A stretch of DNA of 64,000 nucleotides from Clostridiaceae bacterium (GCA_009911305.1 QXXC01000013.1:29881-93880), one strand, 5' to 3'. Numbered from the stretch's first letter, positions 55,032 through 64,000 are shown. Numbers and translations: made by a program. Notes: a model not told the origin generated them from the letters alone.

Positions 55032-56165
55032 ATGAAATATATGATCAGAGAACAGGAATGCGGTTATCTTTTAAAAAACGGCGTTTTCCTCCGCCTGCTG
55101 ACCGCGGGAAAATACCGCTGCGCTGCGCGGCTCGGCTATGAGGTCAAAATCGTAGCCATGACAGGAGCCGTTGACACATGCGGCATCCCCGACGAAATTC
55201 TGATGCGGGACGCTGAGTTCGCCTCCCGCGTCCTTCTGACAGACATTCCTGACACATGCCTGGGAATCCGTTTCGTCAACGGCGCCTTTAAAGAAGTTTT
55301 AAACGGCCCCAGGGACTTATACTGGAATGTATTTGAAAAGGTTGAGATCCGCCTGACAGACATCTCCAATCCGTATATGGAAGAATCGCTTCCCAGAATT
55401 TATCTGGACCTGATGCCTGCAAAATACTATAAAAAAATCGCGGTTAAGGACGGTGAACTGGGTCTTCTCTACTTTGACGGCCGCTTTGAAAAGCGCCTGC
55501 CCCAGGGCATCTACTATTTCTGGAATTACGGCAGAGAAGTGACCTGCAAAATCTTTAACCTGAAGATGCAGCAGCTCGAAATCTCCGGCCAGGAGATCCT
55601 GTCAGCCGATAAGGTAGGGATCCGCTTAAATGCCGTCTGCACCTACCGAATCAGCGATCCCGAACGCCTCGTCCAGACCATCGAAGGCGCGTCGGCGCAG
55701 CTCTACACAGCCTCCCAGCTATGCCTGCGCGAATATGTGGGGCAGTTTCGCCTCGACGAACTCCTGGCCCAGAAGGAGGAAATCGGGCGCGCAGTCTGCG
55801 CCGCCTTAAAAGAAAAGGAGTCGGGATTCTGTGTGGAAATCCTTGGCTTTGGCATAAAGGATATCATCCTGCCCGGTGAAATCCGCGACATCATGAACAC
55901 CGTCCTGGTAGCTGAGAAAAAGGCCCAGGCCAATGTCATCATGCGCCGCGAAGAGGTCGCCTCCACCCGAAGCCTCCTGAATACCGCCCGGCTCATGGAT
56001 GAAAACAAAACGCTGCTTCGCCTAAAGGAAATGGAATATCTGGAGCGGATCTGCGATAAGGTGGGAACCATCACCTTAAACGGCGGAAACAGCCTCCTGG
56101 AACAGCTCTCACAGCTTACCGCAAGTCAGAGCGCCCCCGCCCGCCGGCCCGCCGTAAATCCGTAA
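55032..56165 (+). CDS. Slipin / SPFH (band 7) protein linked to RtcB
   Basis: 377 residues with no clear membrane helix. The first 140 residues form a domain beginning MIREQECGYLLKNGVFLRLL, which partly echoes the band-7 start repeated at about residue 145 (GELGLLYFDGRFEKRLPQGI). The SPFH core has LEISGQEILSADKVGIRLNA and YRISDPERLVQ, and a C-terminal coiled coil (EKKAQANVIMRREEVASTRS) typical of slipins. AAGGAGGAGG precedes the ATG. Slipin-like genes are found next to rtcB in several bacteria; their role there is not settled, perhaps scaffold or membrane tethering. Confidence 0.88.
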   Translation: MKYMIREQECGYLLKNGVFLRLLTAGKYRCAARLGYEVKIVAMTGAVDTCGIPDEILMRDAEFASRVLLTDIPDTCLGIRFVNGAFKEVLNGPRDLYWNVFEKVEIRLTDISNPYMEESLPRIYLDLMPAKYYKKIAVKDGELGLLYFDGRFEKRLPQGIYYFWNYGREVTCKIFNLKMQQLEISGQEILSADKVGIRLNAVCTYRISDPERLVQTIEGASAQLYTASQLCLREYVGQFRLDELLAQKEEIGRAVCAALKEKESGFCVEILGFGIKDIILPGEIRDIMNTVLVAEKKAQANVIMRREEVASTRSLLNTARLMDENKTLLRLKEMEYLERICDKVGTITLNGGNSLLEQLSQLTASQSAPARRPAVNP

Positions 56166-56252
56166 TCCACTGCTTCCATGGCTCCCGGGAGAGAGCGCAC
56201 AGGCTGCACAAAGGATGGTTCAGACAGGCTCTTCTCGCTTCCTGTAAACCGC

Positions 56253-56300
56253 AAAAAAACCGCCTGCCAGACGGCCAAAAAAGCAACGCCTGGCAGGCGG
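56253..56300 (-). terminator. Strong terminator, minus strand, after the acidic membrane protein gene
   Basis: CCGCCTGCCAG (56260-56270) pairs perfectly with CTGGCAGGCGG (56290-56300). On the minus strand seven T follow. It ends the gene at 56356; the plus strand has no T-run here, so the slipin transcript is not terminated at this site. Confidence 0.85.
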
Positions 56301-56355
56301 CGGGTACGCCTGTTCCTGCTACTCCATACAGCCGTTCAGACAACCTGCACAGCTC

Positions 56356-56664
56356 TTACTCCTTGTCTTTTTCCTTCTCCTCCTCGGCCTCATCATCGAA
56401 GAAATCGTCATCGAAATCGTCCTCAAAGTCATCCTCGAAATCCTCAAGATAATCCGGGGTAAAGAAACGATATACGCCGTAGGCAATCGCCGCTACGGCA
56501 GCAACAACGCCAATGATAGCAAGAATCCAGAGAATACAGTTTTTCTTCTTCTCTTCCTCTTCCTTTCTGTGAAGGAACTCATTCAGCTTTGTCGCATTCA
56601 TGATTTCCTCTACTTTTGATAAGGCGTCCTTTCCCATCATATCAAATCTGTTCATAGCATCCAC
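56356..56664 (-). CDS. Small membrane protein with acidic tail (102 aa)
   Basis: About 40 soluble residues (DALSKVEEIMNATKLNEFLH) lead to a lysine-rich stretch, one membrane helix (about 43-66, ILWILAIIGVVAAVAAIAYG) and a very acidic cytoplasmic or external tail (repeats of DDF/EDD, then EEEKEKDKE). Similar proteins are frequent in Lachnospiraceae; function is unknown. Own terminator downstream. Confidence 0.8.
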   Translation of the reverse strand: MDAMNRFDMMGKDALSKVEEIMNATKLNEFLHRKEEEEKKKNCILWILAIIGVVAAVAAIAYGVYRFFTPDYLEDFEDDFEDDFDDDFFDDEAEEEKEKDKE

Positions 56665-56850
56665 ATCCTTTCTTCCGTGATACTCACCGAATCTTTTTCA
56701 GCCGCTGCCCGCACCTTACGCCCGCCGCTGTCCATGGATAAAATCCCCGTCAGACAACCGCCGAATCAGAAAAGCGGCAGCAACAACCGTTCTATCCTAT
56801 TATATCATTAATACGGGCTTTTTACTATCATATTTTAAAAAAAATCCGCC

Positions 56851-59334
56851 TCACACCTTCACAAGCTTTGCAAAAGACGCAAACATTTTTTTATTTCCCA
56901 CCCGATCAAATTCCACCGTCACCTCATAATCCTTTCCGCCGTCAGCGATCGCCCGAACCGTTCCCTCGCCGAATTTAATATGGCGGACGCGATCCCCCTC
57001 GCCATAGGCAAGATGATCCGCTTTCTGTACCGTAAACGATTTGCCAAAGGAAGGGGACGGCGCCGTGCCCGACGCATACGCGCTTCCCTTTCCAAAGCCG
57101 CCGCCTTTTAAGGCAGCTCCCGCGCCGGCTCTCCCGAATGAGCCGCCGGACAGCCCTGCCTTCTGACCCTTTTCCTTATTCTCCTGAAGCGCCATGCTGC
57201 TCTTTGCCGCAGCCGCTTCTGCCCCTGCCTCCTCCGGCAGAGGCATGCCGCCCCAGCCTGTCCTCATGCCCGGACTGCCGCTCCAGGCGCTCTCTCTTGC
57301 CGATGCCCTGGCCTCTCCCTTATCTGAACCGCTAAAACTGGTATTGGAAAAGCTGCCGCCGCTTCTCCCGGAAAGCCGCCCTGCTGATCCATACACAGAA
57401 GGCTGCTCTTCCTCCTCCAGAAGCCATTCTGGAATCTCATCGACAAAGCGGCTGACCCTGGAATACCTTGTCTCGCCCTGGCTCATACGCTGTCTGGCCG
57501 CTGTGAGGGTCAGGCGCTCCCTGGCGCGCGTAATTCCCACATAGCAGAGCCGGCGTTCCTCCTCAATAGCGTCCGGATTGTCAGAGTAGATGGACATGCT
57601 GCCCGGAAACAGCCCATCCTCCATGCCGCTTAAATATACATGCGGAAACTCAAGCCCCTTGGCGCTGTGTAAGGTCATCAGCACAGCCCGGTTCTCTGAT
57701 TCATCCACATTGTCCACCTCCGCCACCAGGGCGACCTCCTCCAAAAAGCCGTCCAGCGTCGGCTCCTCACTGCCTGCCGTATAGCTTGCCGCCTTATTCA
57801 TCAGCTCCTCAATATTCTGGAGCCGCGACTCAGCCTCAACCTCTCCTTCCGCCTCCAGCTCCTTCCGGTACCCTGTCTTTTCCAGGATCTCTTCGATCAG
57901 ATCCTTAATCGAAAGCTCTGAAAGCCTGCTCTTAAACGTCTCGATCTGATCCGTAAAACCGCCTATCTTATCCGCCGCCTTTCCGATCGAGGGCACAGCC
58001 CTGGCCCGCAAAAGAGCCTGATAAAAGCTCATGCCATTTGCCGAGGCAAAGATCGTCACCTTTCCGATCGTGGTCGCGCCGATCCCGCGCTTGGGAACAT
58101 TCACAACGCGCTGCACCGCCAGATCATCCTGCCCGTTGGCAATCGTTTTCAAATAACAGAGGATATCCTTAATCTCCTTTCTCTGGTAGAAGTTCACGCC
58201 TCCCACCAGGCGGTACGGAATGCTGTACAGAATAAACTTTTCCTCCAGAAGGCGCGACTGGGCATTGGTCCGGTACAAAACGGCAAAATCCGAATACTCC
58301 AGGTTTCCGGCCTCCCTGGCCTTTACAATATCCCTTGCAATCGCATCCGCCTCCTCGTAGGCTGTGTCAAACTGCAAAAAGCGCGGCCGCTTTCCCTCTC
58401 CGTTTGAAGTCCAGAGCTTTTTTTCCTTCCTGCTGCGGTTATTGCTGATCACCTCATTAGCTGTATCCAGAATGCTCTGCGTCGAGCGGTAATTCTGCTC
58501 CAGCTTGATCACGCGCGCTCCGGAAAACACCTTTTCAAAGCTTAAGATATTTCCGATATCCGCGCCCCGGAAGCCATAAATAGACTGATCGTCATCTCCC
58601 ACCACACAGATATTCCTGTATTTTGCCGCCAGCAGATCCACAAAACGGAACTGAACCATATTCGTGTCCTGATACTCATCCACCATAATATAACGGAACT
58701 TATCCTGATAAAAATTCAGCACATCCGGAACACTCTCAAACAGCTCCACCGTCTTAAGCAGCAGATCGTCAAAATCCAGCGCGTTATTTTTCTTTAATTC
58801 CTTCTGATACTCCTTATAAATCTCGGCAACCTTTTTCTCCCTGTAATCACCGCCTGCGCACGCCTCAAAATCCTCCGCCGTAATCATCTCATTTTTGGCA
58901 GAGGAAATACGTCCCAAAACCTCCCGCTCCCGAAACTGCTTTGAATCGATATTCAGCCTCTTAAAAATCTGCTTCATCAGCGTCTTCTGATCGTCGCTGT
59001 CATAGATGGTAAAATTCGTGTTATACCCCAGATAATCAATATAACGGCGCAGAATCCGCACACATGAGGAGTGAAAGGTGCTCACCCATATGCTTTCCGC
59101 GCCGAAATCCACCAGTTTGTCCACGCGCTCGCGCATCTCCGCCGCCGCCTTATTTGTAAACGTAATCGCCAGGATATTCCACGGCTTAACCTGCTTTTCT
59201 TCTATTAAATAGGCAATCCGGTGCGTCAGGACCCTGGTCTTCCCGGAGCCCGCGCCTGCCAGCACCAGCAAAGGCCCGTCCGTACAGAACACAGCCTCCC
59301 GCTGCATCTCGTTCAGAGTATCATATTTACCCAT
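56851..59334 (-). CDS. pcrA: ATP-dependent DNA helicase PcrA/UvrD
   Basis: SF1A helicase for repair and removal of proteins from DNA. Motif I LAGAGSGKTRVLTHR, motif II VDEYQDTN, motif III GDDDQSIYGFRGAD, motif IV YRSTQSILD, motif V/VI TLHSAKGLEFPHVY and VGITRARERL. After the helicase core a Ser/Gly/Ala-rich linker of about 110 residues (GSFSNTSFSGSDKGEARASA) leads to the conserved C-terminal Tudor-like RNA-polymerase-binding domain (HIKFGEGTVRAI). 827 residues. Confidence 0.97.
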   Translation of the reverse strand: MGKYDTLNEMQREAVFCTDGPLLVLAGAGSGKTRVLTHRIAYLIEEKQVKPWNILAITFTNKAAAEMRERVDKLVDFGAESIWVSTFHSSCVRILRRYIDYLGYNTNFTIYDSDDQKTLMKQIFKRLNIDSKQFREREVLGRISSAKNEMITAEDFEACAGGDYREKKVAEIYKEYQKELKKNNALDFDDLLLKTVELFESVPDVLNFYQDKFRYIMVDEYQDTNMVQFRFVDLLAAKYRNICVVGDDDQSIYGFRGADIGNILSFEKVFSGARVIKLEQNYRSTQSILDTANEVISNNRSRKEKKLWTSNGEGKRPRFLQFDTAYEEADAIARDIVKAREAGNLEYSDFAVLYRTNAQSRLLEEKFILYSIPYRLVGGVNFYQRKEIKDILCYLKTIANGQDDLAVQRVVNVPKRGIGATTIGKVTIFASANGMSFYQALLRARAVPSIGKAADKIGGFTDQIETFKSRLSELSIKDLIEEILEKTGYRKELEAEGEVEAESRLQNIEELMNKAASYTAGSEEPTLDGFLEEVALVAEVDNVDESENRAVLMTLHSAKGLEFPHVYLSGMEDGLFPGSMSIYSDNPDAIEEERRLCYVGITRARERLTLTAARQRMSQGETRYSRVSRFVDEIPEWLLEEEEQPSVYGSAGRLSGRSGGSFSNTSFSGSDKGEARASARESAWSGSPGMRTGWGGMPLPEEAGAEAAAAKSSMALQENKEKGQKAGLSGGSFGRAGAGAALKGGGFGKGSAYASGTAPSPSFGKSFTVQKADHLAYGEGDRVRHIKFGEGTVRAIADGGKDYEVTVEFDRVGNKKMFASFAKLVKV

Positions 59335-59370
59335 ATATCAGTACCGCCTTCTATGTATAATCGTTTATTT

Positions 59371-59529
59371 AGTGTTTGAAACATACTCTCTGCCAGATGT
59401 GCATTCCGCTTCGTGGAAGATTTGAACCAAATGAACGCGGCGCAGTGGGCTGCGTTAAGTGAATTTAGCCCAAATACACCGCAAAGTGGGGCGTGCAGAT
59501 GGCGGGAATGATTTTTCAAACACGCTCTA
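59371..59529. repeat. MITE family 1, complete copy
   Basis: Left end AGTGTTTGAAACATACTCTC followed by TGCCAGATGTGCATTCCGC, right end TTTTTCAAACACGCTCTAA. The left end is degenerate compared with the right. It lies between pcrA and ftsH; 59530-59706 holds no gene I can support. Confidence 0.8.
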
Positions 59530-59706
59530 ACGCTATTATATACGATTTGAGGGCGTATGTCCACATGGAACGGCTTTGCCGGCGGCGTTTTCCACATCCG
59601 GTGTACTGTGTGAACAGCAGCTATCCGCTCCCGCGCTCCCGCTGCGTCCGTTCACTGAGCCAAAGCGCGGTTTTGCCGGATATGCCATCTCTTTCCGGCA
59701 GACGTT

Positions 59707-61566
59707 TCATGACTCTCCCTGTTCGTCATCGATGCTGTCCGCCTCAAGCAGTTCCATAAACTCCTCCCCTGTAATTGTCTCTTTCTCCAGCAAGCGCTCT
59801 GCCAGCCGGTGCAGCTTCCCCTCATTCCCGCTTAAAATGGACTTTGCACGCGAATATGCCTTCTTCACCAGACGGATTACCTCGCCGTCGATCCTGGCGG
59901 CTGTCTCGGGCGAACAGGCCAGCGACGCATCGGTTCCCAGATACGCATTGTTCACCACCTCCAGAGCTACCATGCCGAACTGCTCGCTCATGCCGTAGCG
60001 CGTTACCATGGCCCGGGCAATCTTTGTGGCCTGTTCTATGTCGTTTGCTGCTCCGGTCGTAATGGAGCCGAAAATCAGCTCTTCCGCCGCCCGCCCTCCG
60101 GTCAGAGTGACAATCTTGTTAAACGCCTCCTCGCTGCTCATCAGGAAGTGTTCCTCGGATTCCACCTGCATCGTGTATCCCAGCGCGCCTGACGTCCGGG
60201 GAATAATGGTTATCTTATGCACCGGAGCGGAATGGTTCTGTAAGGCCGCGACCAGCGCATGGCCGATCTCATGATAAGACACAATCCGCTTTTCCTTCTC
60301 CGACACGCCGGCATCCTTTCTCTGATAGCCGGCGATAACGGTTTCCACACTCTCCTCCAAATCCTGCTGGGACACCGTTTTTCTCCCCATACGGACCGCC
60401 CGCAGCGCCGCCTCATTTACAATATTCGCAAGCTCCGCCCCGCTGACGCCGCTCGTAGCCCGGGCAATGGTGTGGTAATCCACCGTTTCGTCCAGCTTCA
60501 CCCGGCGCGCATGTACCTTTAAAATATCCTCCCGCCCTTTCAGATCCGGAAGCTCCACCGGTATCCTGCGGTCAAAGCGGCCCGGCCGCAGAAGGGCTTT
60601 GTCCAGAGACTCCGGACGGTTGGTGGCAGCCAGAATGACCACACCCTTTTGACCGTCAAATCCGTCCATCTCAATCAGAAGCTGATTCAAGGTCTGCTCC
60701 CGCTCGTCATTTCCGCCGACGCCGCCCCCGTCGCGCTTCTTTCCGATGGTATCAATCTCATCAATAAAAACAATACACGGCGCTTTTTCTCCTGCCTGTT
60801 TGAACAGATCCCGCACCTTTGCCGCTCCCATGCCCACAAACATCTCCACAAACTCCGAGCCCGAAATGGAGAAAAACGGCACATGCGCCTCTCCGGCCAC
60901 CGCCTTGGCAAGCAGCGTCTTACCCGTTCCGGGAGGACCCACCAAAAGCGCCCCCTTGGGAAGCGCCGCGCCGATCTCCGAATACTTCTGCGGATTGTGC
61001 AGAAAATCCACAATCTCCTGCAGCGCCTCTTTGGCCTCCTCCTGCCCGGCCACATCGGCAAACGTCTTTCCTGTCTCTGACTCCGCATAGATCTTGGCAT
61101 TGGACTTGCCAAATGTCATCGCATTCGGTCCGCCCATACGCTTCATCAGCGAACGGCTTAACACCTGCCCTATCCCGAAAAACAATGCCACAGGCAGGAT
61201 CCAGGTCAGAAGGAAGTTGAGAAGAGGCGATGCCTGCGTCTGAATCTCCGCGCTGTAGCGCTCCACCCCTGCCTCCTTTAACATCTGATACAAATCAGCA
61301 CCCGGAAGCTCTCCGGTCTTATAATTGATCTTCCACTTACTGTCCTTTAAGGTGTAAATAATCTCATTATTCGTGGTCACATACACCTCGTCCACATTTT
61401 TCCGCTCCAGCTCCTCCTCAAATTGATCATAGCGCACTTCCTGCGTCCGATCCATCATGGACGGAAAAATAAAGATATTCAGAAGCATTACAATCAGCAT
61501 TACCATCCCATAATAATAGAGGAATGATTTGCGCGGCGGTTTGCTGCCGTATTCATTTTCTTTCAT
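59707..61566 (-). CDS. ftsH: ATP-dependent zinc metalloprotease FtsH
   Basis: Membrane AAA protease of 619 residues. First membrane segment about 14-35, extracytoplasmic domain, second segment about 114-133, Walker A GPPGTGKT (210-217), Walker [12 protein letters not shown] region [18 protein letters not shown], and zinc motif HEIGH (432-436). Divergent from a MarR gene, not in the usual tilS-hpt-ftsH order. Confidence 0.97.
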   Translation of the reverse strand: MKENEYGSKPPRKSFLYYYGMVMLIVMLLNIFIFPSMMDRTQEVRYDQFEEELERKNVDEVYVTTNNEIIYTLKDSKWKINYKTGELPGADLYQMLKEAGVERYSAEIQTQASPLLNFLLTWILPVALFFGIGQVLSRSLMKRMGGPNAMTFGKSNAKIYAESETGKTFADVAGQEEAKEALQEIVDFLHNPQKYSEIGAALPKGALLVGPPGTGKTLLAKAVAGEAHVPFFSISGSEFVEMFVGMGAAKVRDLFKQAGEKAPCIVFIDEIDTIGKKRDGGGVGGNDEREQTLNQLLIEMDGFDGQKGVVILAATNRPESLDKALLRPGRFDRRIPVELPDLKGREDILKVHARRVKLDETVDYHTIARATSGVSGAELANIVNEAALRAVRMGRKTVSQQDLEESVETVIAGYQRKDAGVSEKEKRIVSYHEIGHALVAALQNHSAPVHKITIIPRTSGALGYTMQVESEEHFLMSSEEAFNKIVTLTGGRAAEELIFGSITTGAANDIEQATKIARAMVTRYGMSEQFGMVALEVVNNAYLGTDASLACSPETAARIDGEVIRLVKKAYSRAKSILSGNEGKLHRLAERLLEKETITGEEFMELLEADSIDDEQGES

Positions 61567-61629
61567 TTGATTTTATCTCTGCCCTTCTCTGTATTTAATC
61601 ATCTGCCGCTGCGGAAGATGATTAAAGGG

Positions 61630-61724
61630 ACTATACCGCACAAACGTATGATTGTCAATACATAACTATAAATATTTATCTACTTTTTATAATTATTGAC
61701 TTGTTTTTATAAATATGTTAGGAT
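61630..61724. promoter_or_regulatory. Divergent ftsH and marR promoters around an AT-rich palindrome
   Basis: ftsH (minus): TTGACA (61653-61658), 17-bp spacer, TATAGT (61630-61635). marR (plus): TTGACT (61696-61701), 17-bp spacer, TAGGAT (61719-61724). Between them is a perfect 12-bp palindrome ATAAATATTTAT (61668-61679), a plausible MarR operator that could serve both promoters. Confidence 0.7.
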
Positions 61725-61793
61725 GAATCAAGCTAAAACAACTTCGGCCGGTTTTCACCGCCGAAGCACCAAAAAACGGAGACGAATGAAGCC

Positions 61794-62627
61794 ATGAAGC
61801 ATGGAGAAAAAAACACCTTAGAATCGATCCTCAAAGCAGCCAGAACGATGGTTAAACGCAATGCAGCAGAGCCTGGTTCAGAGGCCGATATAGCTGAACA
61901 TGAATATGAACGTACGGAAAAAGAAGACAAAACAGATAACGCTGAAGCAGACAGCGCCCGTGAACAGCCGCCAGAACAGGAGTCCTTTGAGACTGTACAA
62001 CCAGCCGTTCAAAGCCCGAAGGCAGAAAACCTTTCCGAAGCATCCGGCGCCCGGGAGGATGCGGAAGAGACGCCGGATACCGATGCAGCTATGGATACGG
62101 ATGTGTACGCGCAAACCCCTTTGCCTCCGGCAGACTATACGGCAGATATCCATACTGTCGGCATCCATTTTTTAGAGTTCGCTGTTGCTTTTCTAACCCT
62201 GTCCAAGTGTCAGTACCACAGCAGCAGTCTGAAAGTCAGTTCACTGCCTTTCTTTACCCTCGTTGCGCTTGACAACTGGGCGGAAAAGGATTATACCATG
62301 TCGGAGCTGGCGGAAAAGCTTCAGATCACGAAGCAGCAGCTCTCCAAAATGATCAACATGCTGGAAGAAAAGGGGCTTGTAGAACGAATCCACGATCGGG
62401 AAAACCGCCGTCGCGTCTACATCCGTATCTGCGACGCCGGCCGTGAAATGATGGACGATTTAAAGCAGGAGATGCTTGAATCCACACTTTGGGGGCTCCG
62501 CCCCTATAGCCAGGAGGAGCTTTTGGAGATGGATTCCTGCATTTGCCGCTTAATAAAGCTAATGGAAAAATTCAACACGGATCCCTTGCAGGAGGATAAC
62601 CGGAAAAAGGCGGACCATGGGGAGTAA
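61794..62627 (+). CDS. MarR family regulator with a long acidic N-terminal extension
   Basis: 277 residues. Residues 1-115 are low in complexity and rich in Glu, Ala and Asp (EYERTEKEDKTDNAEADSAR), predicted disordered. From about 120 a normal MarR winged-helix domain follows, with YTMSELAEKLQITKQQLSKM and DRENRRRVYIRI. MarR proteins are usually 140-160 residues, so the extension is unusual. It probably binds the palindrome between its gene and ftsH. A MITE begins 12 bp after the stop. Confidence 0.9.
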   Translation: MKHGEKNTLESILKAARTMVKRNAAEPGSEADIAEHEYERTEKEDKTDNAEADSAREQPPEQESFETVQPAVQSPKAENLSEASGAREDAEETPDTDAAMDTDVYAQTPLPPADYTADIHTVGIHFLEFAVAFLTLSKCQYHSSSLKVSSLPFFTLVALDNWAEKDYTMSELAEKLQITKQQLSKMINMLEEKGLVERIHDRENRRRVYIRICDAGREMMDDLKQEMLESTLWGLRPYSQEELLEMDSCICRLIKLMEKFNTDPLQEDNRKKADHGE

Positions 62628-62638
62628 AACTCCCCTCT

Positions 62639-62802
62639 TAGAGCGTGTTTGAAAAATCATTCCCGCCATCTGTATGCCCCACTTTGCGGCATATTTGTGC
62701 CAAATTCACTTAACGCAGCCCACTGCGCCGCGTTCATTTGGCCCAAATCTCCCACAAAGCGGAACGCACATCTGGCAGAAAGCATTTTTCAAACACGCTC
62801 TA
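62639..62802. repeat. MITE family 1, inverted copy
   Basis: TAGAGCGTGTTTGAAAAATC at the left and TTTTTCAAACACGCTCTA at the right, TA at both ends, same orientation as the copy at 43451. It sits between two genes with only about 12 bp to spare on each side. Confidence 0.88.
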
Positions 62803-62814
62803 GCCCGCTGTATA

Positions 62815-63387
62815 CTAAGCCAGATATGTATTCACATCAATGAGCCCCATACGCTCCAGAATTGCATTCCTGTCCGTATTCCAAAGCCCAAGAGACAGCT
62901 TGTCCACATTAAAAAACGACGCATCATTCGGAAACAGTTCTCTGAAATCGACCGACAGCTCAAACGCATATTCAATCGCTGCTGTGCTTCCCGCCTCCTT
63001 TTTACATAAATAGAGGAACGCCTGCTTAAGCTCCACCCGAATGGATTCATAGTCAATATACTCATTTTCCGGAACATTCTCCCGGCTTCCGGCCTCCTGC
63101 ACATCCCTGAGGCCCTGAACCACCTCCAAAGAGCTGAGCAGCTCCGCGTCCTGGCTGTATCTTTTTAACAAAGTATTGATATCTGTTACCATCTCTCCGA
63201 TGGTCATCCCCCTTCCTGATACCTCTCCCCCAGGCAATACCAAAAATATATTATCATCCCCCTCCCTTTTGTAAAGCGCCACCAGATTCGCACCCGCCAG
63301 CGTAAAGGCCACTGCTGCCTGCGTCTTGAACTGCACTCCCCGCATCATCCCATCTTCCTGTCTTTCAATCCTGATCTCTTCTGTCAT
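62815..63387 (-). CDS. Hypothetical protein (190 aa)
   Basis: Not recognised. The N-terminal 65 residues look like a small beta domain (FTLAGANLVALYKREGDDN, IFLVLPGGEV). The rest is helical and acidic, with two cysteines at most and no membrane segment. GAAGG lies before ATG 63387. The gene overlaps the end of the decayed frame upstream by 23 bp. Confidence 0.7.
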   Translation of the reverse strand: MTEEIRIERQEDGMMRGVQFKTQAAVAFTLAGANLVALYKREGDDNIFLVLPGGEVSGRGMTIGEMVTDINTLLKRYSQDAELLSSLEVVQGLRDVQEAGSRENVPENEYIDYESIRVELKQAFLYLCKKEAGSTAAIEYAFELSVDFRELFPNDASFFNVDKLSLGLWNTDRNAILERMGLIDVNTYLA

Positions 63388-63800
63388 TTTTCATTACCTT
63401 CCTTTCTAAATGCGTCATATTATTGTATACCCGGCCCCCGTTTTTACGAAGCCTTTCCATAAATATATGCCGTATCCGTTCTAAATATGACAGTTCCGTC
63501 ATATATTCATCTTTAAAAATATGATGCAGATGGAATGAAGATAAAACATTTGACGGATGCCCGTATTTCCAGAGCCGAAGGATATTGAACCAGAAAAAAT
63601 GACTGCCTTCAGCCCTTCCGTCTGAAAGCGGCATCCAAACCGTTTTATATCGTAAACAAATTTATTCTGACTCCCTTCCGCAGCTAAAAGACAATGTTCT
63701 CCGGGGGAAATGGCGATAGATTTAAACAAATAATCTTGTTATAAATACAGCAACCGGAATCTATCCGTAATGTGCGGGATAGATAAATGCTTTGCTTTTG
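63365..63800 (-). pseudogene. Decayed gene of unknown family
   Basis: Two frames appear to be parts of one protein: SIAISPGEHCLLAAEGSQNK with FVYDIK in one frame, then TVWMPLSDGRAEGSHFFWFN and a helical C-terminal part (MTELSYLERIRHIFMERLRK) to 63365 in the next. They join if ATAAAACGG near 63648 had one more A. Stops occur upstream (near 63730 and 63800). Alternatively a 45-residue gene from ATG 63502 is intact. From 63800 to the window end a GTG at 63914 with AAGGAAAGGAG upstream opens a 76-codon frame that I cannot support as a gene. Confidence 0.35.
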
Positions 63801-64000
63801 CTCAGACATCATTGAAAAAATAATCCTGAATATCAATACTGGCAACGGATACTTATAGTTCGTCAGGCATATCAATGTCCTATTTTTCTTAGCTTCTCCG
63901 CTCCTGTGATCCACGCTCTTCTCCTTTCCTTATTCCCCCATATCCGAAGTAGGGTAAGGCCGTGCAAAATAAAGGAATTTCGGGAAAAAAGAGTATTTCA

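Overview
ORGANISM. The window reads as the chromosome of a GC-rich Lachnospiraceae-type Firmicute (class Clostridia). The signs are a yrzL-yrrK-yrzB-rnj-yrrL-yrrM-yrrN style cluster (ireB, ruvX, DUF1292, RNase J, MltG-like, trmR, trhP), a lepA-hemW-prmA-rsmE block, ThiI without a rhodanese domain, an acetyl-CoA type MetA (Glu111), an M16C insulinase-like peptidase, an HPr-like protein without its active histidine, and MITE-like repeats between genes. Genus is not decidable from the sequence alone. LAYOUT. 1-2.7 kb: end of an OmpR-type response regulator and its histidine kinase, meeting a convergent dedA. 2.8-4.5 kb: two small genes with good promoters and a decayed AAA-ATPase/PD-(D/E)XK gene. 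4.5-30.8 kb: mostly housekeeping genes on the minus strand (metA, ligA, rluF, recO, era, M16 peptidase, ydcF, the tRNA-modification and cell-wall cluster, mtaB, thiI-iscS, rsmE, prmA, hemW, lepA, lysA). 31-35 kb: chemotaxis receptor, pyruvate kinase and a rhomboid-like membrane protein. 35.2-35.6 kb: four tRNA genes (Arg-His-Gln-Lys) behind one promoter. 35.7-41.7 kb: bioDA with a BirA-like operator, then nadABC with the repressor niaR. 41.8-49.0 kb: a lower-GC graveyard lying against the 3' end of rlmD. It holds a MATE gene split by two MITEs, an AraC-GNAT gene broken at a poly-A tract, remnants of a methyltransferase, a TetR and a PadR regulator, an intact MerR/SDR pair, a 61-bp inverted repeat and mobC. 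49.0-56.2 kb: rlmD, then the most interesting locus (next). 56.3-64 kb: small acidic membrane protein, pcrA, ftsH, a MarR regulator with a long acidic N-terminus, a hypothetical protein and a decayed gene. KEY SYSTEM. At 50.5-56.2 kb two overlapping WYL-domain regulators face rtcB (RNA ligase). Behind rtcB are a short RNA whose tRNA parts occur in rotated order and then a slipin/SPFH protein. The RNA (54571-54635) has a T-arm, an acceptor stem closed by a 5-nt loop, a D-arm and an anticodon stem made by its two outer strands. It therefore looks like a tRNA mimic of the bacterial Y-RNA (YrlA) type, although no Ro60 gene is in the window. I infer an RNA-damage sensing and repair module. REPEATS. 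Two palindromic element families with TA-flanked inverted ends (IS630/mariner-like MITEs) recur. At 28.8-29.2 kb and 43.3-43.6 kb one copy of each is joined through a shared TA, and at the second place they interrupt the MATE gene; removing them with one TA restores the frame.
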